Assembly: GCA_904501895.1 (NCBI GenBank)
Contig: CAJGCX010000050.1
Span: forward strand, 1 to 11,481
Reading direction: 5' to 3'
Source: Clostridiaceae bacterium
GTDB taxonomy: Bacteria; Bacillota; Clostridia; Oscillospirales; Acutalibacteraceae
Length of the DNA: 11,481 nt
Shown: one piece after another, positions 1-6,810 of the stretch
Position numbering within the stretch: position 1 is the first letter of the stretch
Layout of the letters: each line of letters starts with the position of its first letter
Translations under genes and position numbers: made by a program
Notes under the pieces: model-generated
Told to the model about the DNA's origin: nothing
The model's input: only the letters and a program-made list of their open reading frames with translations
Databases searched by the model: none

Positions 1-1182
1 AAGCGTTGTCTTGATATGAATGACCGTGCACTTCGTAATGTTATTGTTGGTCTTGGCGGTAAGGTTAACGGTATTCCTCGTGAAGACGGCTTTATGATTA
101 CTGTTGCAAGTGAAATTATGGCTATTCTCTGTCTTGCTTCTGATATTGAAGACCTTAAGGCAAGACTCGGCAATATCCTCGTTGCATGGACTCTTGATAA
201 CACTCCTGTTTATGCAAAGGATTTGAATGCTGTTGGTGCAATGGCTGCACTCTTAAAGGATGCAATCAAGCCAAATCTTGTACAGACTCTTGAAAATACT
301 CCTGCTATTATGCACGGTGGTCCTTTTGCAAATATTGCTCATGGCTGTAACTCTGTTACTGCTACAAAATTAGCTCTTAAGCTTGCTGATTACTGTATTA
401 CCGAAGCAGGTTTCGGTGCTGACCTCGGTGCTGAAAAATTCCTTGACATCAAGTGTCGTTACGCAGGTCTTAAGCCTGAATGTGTAGTAGTTGTTGCTAC
501 AATCCGTGCTCTTAAATATAACGGTGGCGTTACTCGTGCTGACTTACAGGATGAAAATGTTGATGCACTTAAGGCAGGTATTGTAAACCTTAAAACTCAT
601 ATCGAAAATATGAGAAAGTACAATGTACCTGTTGTTGTTGCAATCAACAAATTCCACACAGATACAGATGCTGAAATTGCTTACATCAAGGAATTTTGTG
701 AGGAAATGCAGGTGCCTGTTTCTCTTGCTGAAGTTTTCGCTAAGGGTGGCGAAGGTGGTATGGACCTTGCAGAAAAGGTTTGTGCAGTTATTGACGAAGG
801 CAAAGCAGATTTCAAACCTCTTTATGACGAAAAGCTTTCAATTAAGGAAAAGCTTAACACAATAGCAAAGGAAATTTACCGTGCTGACGGTGTAATCTTC
901 ACAGCTGCTGCTGAAAAGGCAATTAAGGATATTGAATCTCTCGGTCAGGATAAGCTCCCTGTTTGTGTTGCAAAGACTCAGTATTCACTTTCAGATGACC
1001 CAACAAAGCTCGGTCGTCCTGAAAACTTTATGATGACTGTCCGTGAAGTTAAGCTCAGCGCAGGTGCAGGCTTTATCGTTTGCCTCACAGGTGACATTAT
1101 GACAATGCCTGGTCTTCCAAAAGCTCCTGCAGCATACAAAATTGATGTGGATGCTGACGGCAAAATCGATGGCTTGTTCTAA
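1..1182 (+). CDS. fhs: Formate-tetrahydrofolate ligase (10-formyl-THF synthetase), 5'-truncated by the window edge
   Basis: Cytosolic enzyme joining formate to tetrahydrofolate with ATP to give 10-formyl-THF, for purine and formyl-Met synthesis and, in acetogens, the methyl branch of the Wood-Ljungdahl pathway. Frame 1 is open from base 1 (Lys-Arg-Cys-Leu-Asp-Met...), so the ATG at 16 is internal. The visible 393 residues fit the C-terminal part of a family usually near 555-560 residues; roughly 165 N-terminal residues with the P-loop lie outside the window. Hallmark stretches are present and intact: MNDRALRNVIVGLGG, HGGPFANIAHGCNS, EAGFGADLGAEKF, VATIRALKYNGG, AKTQYSLSDDP and MTMPGLPKAPAA, ending in GKIDGLF as the family does. 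Nothing suggests inactivation. A hairpin terminator follows directly, so this is the last gene of its transcript. Identification is firm; the physiological direction of the reaction cannot be told from here. Confidence 0.97.
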   Translation, partial: KRCLDMNDRALRNVIVGLGGKVNGIPREDGFMITVASEIMAILCLASDIEDLKARLGNILVAWTLDNTPVYAKDLNAVGAMAALLKDAIKPNLVQTLENTPAIMHGGPFANIAHGCNSVTATKLALKLADYCITEAGFGADLGAEKFLDIKCRYAGLKPECVVVVATIRALKYNGGVTRADLQDENVDALKAGIVNLKTHIENMRKYNVPVVVAINKFHTDTDAEIAYIKEFCEEMQVPVSLAEVFAKGGEGGMDLAEKVCAVIDEGKADFKPLYDEKLSIKEKLNTIAKEIYRADGVIFTAAAEKAIKDIESLGQDKLPVCVAKTQYSLSDDPTKLGRPENFMMTVREVKLSAGAGFIVCLTGDIMTMPGLPKAPAAYKIDVDADGKIDGLF

Positions 1183-1200
1183 AATATAATTCATATGCTC

Positions 1201-1229
1201 TGACGGAATCTTCGGATTCCGTCATTTTT
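1201..1229 (+). terminator. Rho-independent terminator of fhs
   Basis: A perfect 10-bp stem (TGACGGAATC pairing with GATTCCGTCA) closes on a TTCG tetraloop at 1211-1214 and is followed at once by a run of five T. It starts 19 bases after the fhs stop codon. On the minus strand no T-run follows the hairpin, so it looks unidirectional. Confidence 0.93.
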
Positions 1230-1262
1230 ATATTTATAACTAATATTTATATTTCATTATTA

Positions 1263-1291
1263 TTGAAAACAAATATATTATTTGATATAAT
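1263..1291 (+). promoter_or_regulatory. Sigma-A type promoter of the glycoside hydrolase gene
   Basis: TTGAAA (1263-1268), a 17-base spacer and a perfect TATAAT (1286-1291). An AT-rich stretch upstream (1228-1262) could act as an UP element. The predicted transcript start near 1298 leaves a short leader of about 25 bases that holds only the ribosome binding site. The promoter explains why the in-frame TTG at 1263 is not a start codon: it is part of the -35 box. Confidence 0.85.
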
Positions 1292-1322
1292 GTTTCTATA
1301 TTTTTTACAAGAGGTATTCATT

Positions 1323-4010
1323 ATGAGCAAGGTAATTGAGAAAATGTATAACCATTTAGGTAATTGGGGTCCATATTCAAAGAAATATAGTGGTATTTCA
1401 CGAATCGTTGACCATAAATATGAGGGTGGTGTCCGTTTTGACTGCGTTGTAAGTCCTGCAGTTGAAAATGCTGACTCACGTGTGCCTAATGTTACTGTTC
1501 CTGTTGGTGTTCATCCTTGGGAAGCAAAGGCAGATTACTCGTTTTATTCATATCGTTATGACCTTGAATGGAAGGATAAGGTCTATGCTGATGTGTCATT
1601 TACAAAGCTTGATAGTGACAGTGTACTTGTCCGTACAAAGTTTGTGAATAATACTGATATTACACAGATTTGTCTTCTTAATCTTTTCTCTGCAATTGAA
1701 TACCCTAATGTGTATCTTACAACTCCTGTTTTGCCTGAAAAGAATATTTTCATCAAAGCACTTGATTACAAATCTTATGATTACAATACTGTGCGTCCTT
1801 GGGATAAGCAGGTTATTGATGCTATGAAAAAGGGCGAATTTTTTGATGATGGATTCACTTATCATAAAGGTCTTGGTGACCGTGATAACAATCGTTATAT
1901 TCTTCCTAAATATTCAAAGCTCGGTGAAGAAGCAGGGGATAAAATCACTTATGAAATAAAGGGGATTTCTGATTTTAATAATCCACAACTTAACATCCGT
2001 TATCGTACTACTGACGATAAAGACAGCGTATGGACTTTGAACGGTGAAAAAGTGACTTTTACAAGTGCAAATGACTTTAACATTGCTTCAATTCCATTTA
2101 ATTGTGAAAATGTTGAGCTTATTTCCTGCGGTACAGGAGGAATTGAATTTGACTTCCTTTGTGTTACTGAAAATGGAGAAACTGTTTCAACCACATCAAA
2201 GACACATAATTTCTACCCTGAAATTGAAACAAAGACTTGTGAAATCGGTAAGCTTGCAAGCTATAAATATGACGGTGTTGATGGAAAATTCTATGTAAGA
2301 ACATTCAATGATGTCACTCGTTTCCGTGACTTTGATACGGGCTGTCTTGAGGATAGCCCAACTGCAAGAATTTCACAGCCTGATGAAAGCTTTCAGAATA
2401 TGCTTGAAACATTTTCAGGCTCATTTTCCGAAAAGCACAGTGATGAGGGCTTTTATCACAATACAGTGGTTTATACTCTTTACGTACAGCCTCATACAGA
2501 GCATATTGAGTATGCAGTTTTATCTTTTGGTGAAACAGAGTATAAAACAACTGACAAATATGAAAAAATCTATGAGGATGCATATAACTCTCTTGAAAAG
2601 TTCAATTTCAATGAGTCAGGTAAGACTTACGAATTTTCAAACAGAATTCTTCGTGCAACAGTATTTCAGAATACTGTTTATCCTCTTTATCGTAACGGTG
2701 AATATGTTGTTCACCATACACCGGGTAAACGTTGGGACTCATTTTACACATGGGATTCAGGGTTTATTGGTCTTGATATGCTTGAATTTGCACCACATAT
2801 TGCCGATTATATTCTCGAAACATATCTTACAGATAATGACCAATGGGCATTCCTGCTTCACGGTTCTCCGGTACCTGTACATATTTATCAGTATCTTGAA
2901 ATGCTTAAGAAGGCAGAGGATAAAACAGAATTGCTTAAATATTATGACAGAGTAAAGATGTTCTACGATTTTCTTGCAGGTAAAATCAATGGCTCAACAA
3001 CAACTAAATTTAACAGTGGTTTAACAACCACATTTGACTATTTCTATAATTGTAGCGGTATGGACGATTTACCACCACAGAAGACTATGTATGCTGAAAA
3101 TAAGCAGAAGTGGATGACTCCTGTAATTTCTTCATCACAGGTTATCCGTTGTGCAAAAATTCTCTATATGGCAGCCGATTTATTAGGTCGTGAAGACGAT
3201 AAGGCAGTATATCTTCAGGATGTTGAGAGGATTTCAAATGCACTTCAGAAGTATTCCTGGGATGAGGATTGTGGCTATTTCTCTTATGTTATTCACGATG
3301 AAAATGGTAATCCTAAAGAAAAGTACAGAAATGCCAAGGGTGAAAATCTCAACAAAACAATGGATGGTATTTATCCTATTGTTGCAGGTGCTGTAACTGA
3401 TAGTCAGCGTGACAGAATTTTAGGACATCTTAAGAGTGATGATGAAATGTTCAGCCCAGTGGGTATAAGTGCTGTTGATAAAACTGCATCATATTACATT
3501 ACAAATGGTTATTGGAACGGAAATGTTTGGCTTTCACATCAATGGTTTGTTTGGAAAACAATGCTTGACCTTGGTGAAACTGATTTCGCATTCCGTATTG
3601 CAGAAACAGCCCTCAAATCCTGGAAACGAGAGGTTGAATATTCATACTATACCTTTGAAATGTTTAATATTACATCAGGTCGAGGTGGATGGTTCCATAA
3701 TTTTGGTGGTCTTTCAACTCCTGTAAATATCTGGACTAATGCTTATTACAAGCCAAAAACTCTTTCAACAGGTCTTGATATTATGGTTATGAACAGTAAT
3801 TTCAATATGGATGCAACTGAATTTAACTGTAATCTTAAATATTATGGTAACAACGAAAAATATTCTGTAATCGTTGTTATGACCGATAAAAAAGACGATT
3901 ATAACGCAACTGTAAACGGTGAAAATGCAGATATGTTTATCCGTGATAAAGGCGTTGTGGAAATCACTATTTCAGGGGACGTTAAAAACCCTGAAATTAA
4001 AGTGTTTTAA
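1323..4010 (+). CDS. Cytosolic glycoside hydrolase with an (alpha/alpha)6 barrel, GH63/MGH1-like
   Basis: An 895-residue protein, probably an exo-acting glycosidase on oligosaccharides; the substrate cannot be read from the sequence. Residues 1 to about 440 are rich in predicted beta strands (a beta-sandwich-like accessory region). Residues about 450-810 look like the helical barrel of the GH63/GH37/MGH1-like group, with the signature RWDSFYTWDSGFIGL (WD pairs at 471-472 and 477-478), NGYWNGNVWLSHQW, and EMFNITSGRGGW starting at Glu779. Asp478 as general acid and Glu779 as base is my inference by analogy with GH63 enzymes. A short beta-rich tail ends the protein. No signal peptide or membrane segment is seen, so it acts inside the cell on imported sugars. 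ATG 1323 is chosen because AAGAGGT lies 8 bases before it; longer versions would begin inside the promoter. It has its own promoter, and its stop overlaps the convergent downstream gene by 4 bases. Confidence 0.8.
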   Translation: MSKVIEKMYNHLGNWGPYSKKYSGISRIVDHKYEGGVRFDCVVSPAVENADSRVPNVTVPVGVHPWEAKADYSFYSYRYDLEWKDKVYADVSFTKLDSDSVLVRTKFVNNTDITQICLLNLFSAIEYPNVYLTTPVLPEKNIFIKALDYKSYDYNTVRPWDKQVIDAMKKGEFFDDGFTYHKGLGDRDNNRYILPKYSKLGEEAGDKITYEIKGISDFNNPQLNIRYRTTDDKDSVWTLNGEKVTFTSANDFNIASIPFNCENVELISCGTGGIEFDFLCVTENGETVSTTSKTHNFYPEIETKTCEIGKLASYKYDGVDGKFYVRTFNDVTRFRDFDTGCLEDSPTARISQPDESFQNMLETFSGSFSEKHSDEGFYHNTVVYTLYVQPHTEHIEYAVLSFGETEYKTTDKYEKIYEDAYNSLEKFNFNESGKTYEFSNRILRATVFQNTVYPLYRNGEYVVHHTPGKRWDSFYTWDSGFIGLDMLEFAPHIADYILETYLTDNDQWAFLLHGSPVPVHIYQYLEMLKKAEDKTELLKYYDRVKMFYDFLAGKINGSTTTKFNSGLTTTFDYFYNCSGMDDLPPQKTMYAENKQKWMTPVISSSQVIRCAKILYMAADLLGREDDKAVYLQDVERISNALQKYSWDEDCGYFSYVIHDENGNPKEKYRNAKGENLNKTMDGIYPIVAGAVTDSQRDRILGHLKSDDEMFSPVGISAVDKTASYYITNGYWNGNVWLSHQWFVWKTMLDLGETDFAFRIAETALKSWKREVEYSYYTFEMFNITSGRGGWFHNFGGLSTPVNIWTNAYYKPKTLSTGLDIMVMNSNFNMDATEFNCNLKYYGNNEKYSVIVVMTDKKDDYNATVNGENADMFIRDKGVVEITISGDVKNPEIKVF
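3969..3997. repeat. 9-bp inverted repeat at the end of the hydrolase gene
   Basis: ATTTCAGGG (3969-3977) and CCCTGAAAT (3989-3997) are perfect reverse complements separated by 11 bases. The repeat lies inside the last codons of the hydrolase and just past the stop of the minus-strand gene. No T-run follows on either strand, so it is not a classical terminator. It could stabilise either 3' end or be chance. Confidence 0.45.
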
Positions 4011-4312
4011 CTTGTGTAATCCTCAATTATTTTCTGTAAATCATTTGTGTTATCAACTGTGATTCCCTTTTGTATTCTTATACGGTCTGACTCAGGTAAA
4101 AGAGAAATATAGGATTCATAAACGGTAGTGGGTTTGCTGTCTTCGTTTTTAAAGACAGCAATTTTACCCTCATATTCTTTGATTATGAAAATCTCCTTTT
4201 GAATATTTTCCTTTTCATATTTTTCAACATCCTTATTAAGATTTACAAAAAGTGTGCCGATACACAACACACAAATTAGAGAAAATATGGAGAATTTTAA
4301 TCTTTTTGACAT
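4007..4312 (-). CDS. Small membrane-anchored or exported protein with a BofC C-terminal-like domain
   Basis: A 101-residue protein. A basic start (MSKRLK) and a hydrophobic stretch at about residues 7-24 look like an uncleaved signal anchor or signal peptide. An acidic/lysine-rich linker follows, then a compact domain from about residue 42, with features such as IIKEYEGKIAVF, a LPESDR motif, a KGI turn and a terminal LQKIIEDYTS. This pattern matches small clostridial proteins carrying the BofC C-terminal domain. In Bacillus subtilis BofC is secreted by the forespore and controls the SpoIVB protease; those proteins also have an N-terminal domain that is absent here, so the same role is not assured. 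ATG 4312 is supported by AAAGGAAG 9 bases upstream and a good promoter. The gene converges on the glycoside hydrolase (4-base overlap of stops) and diverges from the penicillin-binding protein gene. Confidence 0.72.
   Translation of the reverse strand: MSKRLKFSIFSLICVLCIGTLFVNLNKDVEKYEKENIQKEIFIIKEYEGKIAVFKNEDSKPTTVYESYISLLPESDRIRIQKGITVDNTNDLQKIIEDYTS
4134..4165 (+). terminator. Probable terminator of the hydrolase transcript, inside the convergent gene
   Basis: TTGCTGTCTT (4134-4143) and AAGACAGCAA (4152-4161) form a perfect 10-bp stem with an 8-base loop, followed on the plus strand by TTTT. On the minus strand the hairpin is followed by ACCC, with no T-run, so the BofC-like gene that contains it should be read through. 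It lies about 125 bases after the hydrolase stop and is the first terminator-like structure downstream of it. Confidence 0.6.
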
Positions 4313-4339
4313 TGCATTTCACTTCCTTTAAGCATATTC

Positions 4340-4375
4340 TTAACAAAATCTTCAATAATTATTAAATTTTGTTAA
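4340..4375. repeat. 10-bp inverted repeat between divergent genes, possible operator
   Basis: TTAACAAAAT (4340-4349) and ATTTTGTTAA (4366-4375) are perfect reverse complements 16 bases apart. They cover the predicted transcript start and early leader of the BofC-like gene. The repeat could be a binding site for a dimeric regulator or a leader hairpin. The sequence is AT-rich, which raises the chance of coincidence. Confidence 0.4.
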
Positions 4376-4376
4376 T

Positions 4377-4404
4377 ATTATAAAAAATATCTACTCTTTT
4401 TCAA
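4377..4404 (-). promoter_or_regulatory. Promoter of the BofC-like gene
   Basis: Read on the minus strand: TTGAAA (4404-4399), a 16-base spacer and a perfect TATAAT (4382-4377). Transcription would begin near 4370, giving a leader of about 58 bases that contains the inverted repeat. It looks like a vegetative sigma-A promoter, not a forespore sigma-G one. Confidence 0.7.
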
Positions 4405-4411
4405 AAATTTG

Positions 4412-4420
4412 TGTTATACT
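4412..4420 (+). promoter_or_regulatory. Extended -10 promoter of the penicillin-binding protein gene
   Basis: TGT followed by TATACT (4415-4420) gives an extended -10 element (TGnTATACT). No good -35 box lies 16-18 bases upstream, which is common for extended -10 promoters. The start would fall near 4427, about 34 bases before the ATG. A second choice, TTGTGT (4409-4414) with TATTTT (4431-4436), is poorer. Confidence 0.5.
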
Positions 4421-4460
4421 TATTTTGTAATATTTTATAACTTTATTTCGGAGGCAAATT

Positions 4461-6755
4461 ATGAGAAAAAAGACTCAGGCACCAAAGAAAAGGGTGTCCC
4501 CGAAAAAAAAGAAAAATTTTAATGGTATTAAAGCATTCATTCTTGTTTGCTTTATGACTTGTGTTATTGTTTGCTGTTATGTCCTCACTGATATGATTAG
4601 CACAGTTAATGGTGAAAGAATTATTGACCTTGAATACTATCAGCAGAATCAGGACCAGACAACAATCGTTTACGCTAAGGATAAAAATGATAAATTCATT
4701 GAGATTTCACGACTTCATGGTGAGAAAAACCGTGTGTGGGTTGACCTTGAAGATATGTCTGAATGGATGGGCAAGGCATTTATAGCTATTGAAGATAAGC
4801 GTTTCAATGAGCATGAAGGTGTTGACTGGTACAGCTCAACTTTTGGTATTATCCGTTCTGCAATTTCTACAGGTAATATCCGTGGTGGTTCTACTCTTAC
4901 ACAACAGTTAATCAAAAATCTCACAGGTGAAGATGGTAGAAATATCAACAGAAAATACAACGAGATGCTTTCTGCTCTTAATATGGAAAAATATTATGAC
5001 AAAGATGAGATTCTCGAAGCATATCTTAACACAATCTACTTGAGCCACAACTGTTATGGTGTTCAGACTGCTTCACAGACATATTTTGGTAAGGATGTTA
5101 GTGAACTCAACCTTGCTGAATGTGCAGCAATCGCAGGTATTACTCAGTATCCTGGTCGTTATGACCCACTCTGGAAGCCTGAGGCTAATAAAGAGCGTCA
5201 GGAACTTTGCCTTAGTATGATGCTTGAACAGGATATGATTACTAAGGAAGAATACGAAGAAGCAGTTAATTATGAGCTTATTTTCACAAATAGTGATAAG
5301 TATGTTGCTGATGATAAGGTTGAAATTGAAACTGTTAAGGATAACGACATTCAGAGCTACTATGTTGACTATGTTATTTCTTCTGTTATTCGTGACCTTA
5401 AGAAATCAGGTTATTCACATTATGAAGCAACAAAAATGATTTATTCAGGTGGTCTTCGTATTTACTCTGCAATTGACCTTGAGGTTCAGAGTAAGGTTGA
5501 TGATGTATACGTTTATAGAGCAGGTTTCCCAAGTGAAACTGTTAATTCATCAAGTGAGCTTGCACAGTCAGCTATGACAATTATGGATTATAGTGGTAGA
5601 ATTGTTGCCATTGCAGGTGGTGCAGGTGAAAAGACAGAAAACCGTTCAAATAACCGTGCTGTTGCTGCTATTCGTCAGCCGGGTTCATCTATCAAGCCAC
5701 TTTCAATTTACGCGCCTGCTATTGAAGAGGATTATATCACATGGTCTTCAATGATTAAGAACTATGGTATCAGCTGGCAGGGAAGTATCTGGCCAACTAA
5801 CTATGGTAATAATCCGGGCTCACCTGACAGTTATGTAACTGCACAGTATGCTATTGCAATTTCATATAACACAGTTCCTGCACAGCTTCTTATGAAAATG
5901 GGCTTTGAATTAAGCTATGATTATCTTAAAAATTCATTCCATATTTCAACATATAGTGATTCAAACGATAGTGCTTCTCCATCTGCACTCGCAACAGGTG
6001 GTTCATCAGGTGGTGTAACAACACTTCAGATGGCTGCTGCCTTCGCTTCATTTGGTAATGGTGGTAAGTATTATGAACCATATTGCTATTATGAGGTTAA
6101 GGATAATAAGGGCGAAGTTATATTGCAGAAGAGTGATGATTATGAACAAATTATCTCTCCTGAAACTTCACTTATTATGAACAAGCTTCTTCAGACTGTT
6201 TTCTATGGTTCAGGTGGTACTGCTCGTGGTTATGCAGTCGCAAATCACAGAACATTCGGTAAAACAGGTACAACAACAAGTAATAAGGACCGTTGGTGTG
6301 TAGCAGGTACAAGTTATTATATTGCTGCTGTATGGTATGGTTATGATTATAATAAGCAGATTCATGAATCAGGAAGCCCTGCAGGTAGAATTTTTGAAGA
6401 AGTTATGAACTCTATTCATAAAGATTTACCTGAAAAGGATTTTGAAAAATATACTGATGATGTTGTGAGTCGTACTTATTGTACAAGTACAGGGCTCATT
6501 GCAGGTGAGGGCTGTTCAGGTACTGCAACAGGCTGGTATAAAAAGTCAAATATTCCTGCTGTTTGTGACGGTGGTTGTGGTGTTCCAAAGGAAGAAGAAT
6601 CAACAACCGGAACAGGTAATCCTGAGGATGTAACATTACCGGGTTCACTTGAAGGTTTGACAAAACCTGTTGAAATTCCTTCGGAAATACCTTCGGTGAC
6701 ACTTCCTGAGATTCCTACAAATCCACCGGTAGGTACAACAACTCCTGCAACTTAA
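4461..6755 (+). CDS. Class A penicillin-binding protein (PBP1A type, glycosyltransferase plus transpeptidase)
   Basis: A 764-residue bifunctional enzyme that polymerises lipid II and cross-links peptidoglycan at the outer face of the membrane. A very basic cytoplasmic tail (residues 1-24) precedes one membrane segment (about 25-45). The GT51 domain follows with EDKRFNEHEG (catalytic Glu111), GGSTLTQQ (142-149) and RKYNE (second Glu at 168, 57 residues after the first, as in known GT51 enzymes). The transpeptidase domain carries SSIK (nucleophile Ser409, Lys412), SYN (468-470) and KTGT (601-604), so both activities look intact. After about residue 660 there is a Cys-containing segment (Cys-Thr-Ser-Thr-Gly ... 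Cys-Asp-Gly-Gly-Cys), then a Pro/Thr/Glu-rich disordered tail with repeated EIP units. GGAGG sits 6 bases before the ATG. It is transcribed alone, away from the BofC-like gene, and ends in a terminator. Confidence 0.96.
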   Translation: MRKKTQAPKKRVSPKKKKNFNGIKAFILVCFMTCVIVCCYVLTDMISTVNGERIIDLEYYQQNQDQTTIVYAKDKNDKFIEISRLHGEKNRVWVDLEDMSEWMGKAFIAIEDKRFNEHEGVDWYSSTFGIIRSAISTGNIRGGSTLTQQLIKNLTGEDGRNINRKYNEMLSALNMEKYYDKDEILEAYLNTIYLSHNCYGVQTASQTYFGKDVSELNLAECAAIAGITQYPGRYDPLWKPEANKERQELCLSMMLEQDMITKEEYEEAVNYELIFTNSDKYVADDKVEIETVKDNDIQSYYVDYVISSVIRDLKKSGYSHYEATKMIYSGGLRIYSAIDLEVQSKVDDVYVYRAGFPSETVNSSSELAQSAMTIMDYSGRIVAIAGGAGEKTENRSNNRAVAAIRQPGSSIKPLSIYAPAIEEDYITWSSMIKNYGISWQGSIWPTNYGNNPGSPDSYVTAQYAIAISYNTVPAQLLMKMGFELSYDYLKNSFHISTYSDSNDSASPSALATGGSSGGVTTLQMAAAFASFGNGGKYYEPYCYYEVKDNKGEVILQKSDDYEQIISPETSLIMNKLLQTVFYGSGGTARGYAVANHRTFGKTGTTTSNKDRWCVAGTSYYIAAVWYGYDYNKQIHESGSPAGRIFEEVMNSIHKDLPEKDFEKYTDDVVSRTYCTSTGLIAGEGCSGTATGWYKKSNIPAVCDGGCGVPKEEESTTGTGNPEDVTLPGSLEGLTKPVEIPSEIPSVTLPEIPTNPPVGTTTPAT

Positions 6756-6762
6756 AAATATT

Positions 6763-6784
6763 GCCCATCTTACGATGGGCTTTT
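6763..6784 (+). terminator. Terminator after the penicillin-binding protein gene
   Basis: A 7-bp stem (GCCCATC with GATGGGC) and a TTAC loop, followed by only four T. It starts 8 bases after the stop codon. The short T-run suggests leaky termination, which matters because little room is left before the next gene for a separate promoter. Confidence 0.75.
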
Positions 6785-6810
6785 ATGCTTGATATATAAA
6801 GGTGATTATT

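Noticed and set aside
1263..1322. In-frame TTG at 1263 as the start of the glycoside hydrolase (20 extra residues).
   Set aside because: The TTG is the first half of a TTGAAA -35 box with TATAAT 17 bases later; ATG 1323 has a good ribosome binding site and lies after the predicted transcript start.
2308..2955. A 215-codon open frame on the plus strand inside the hydrolase gene.
   Set aside because: It lies in another frame of a clear gene, has low-complexity Ile/Leu/His-rich translation typical of a shadow frame, and has no ribosome binding site I can support.
6657..6686. TTGACA at 6657 inside the penicillin-binding protein gene as a -35 box for carA.
   Set aside because: No acceptable -10 hexamer lies 16-18 bases downstream; the sequence there is GC-containing coding DNA.
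6651..6755. Repeats in the tail of the penicillin-binding protein (EIP units, CCTTCGG twice) as a mobile or regulatory repeat.
   Set aside because: They are explained by a Pro/Glu/Thr-rich disordered C-terminus common in this protein class.
6770..6798. TTACGA (6770) plus TATATA (6793) as a carA promoter.
   Set aside because: The -35 half is poor and the start would fall near 6805, inside the ribosome binding site of carA.
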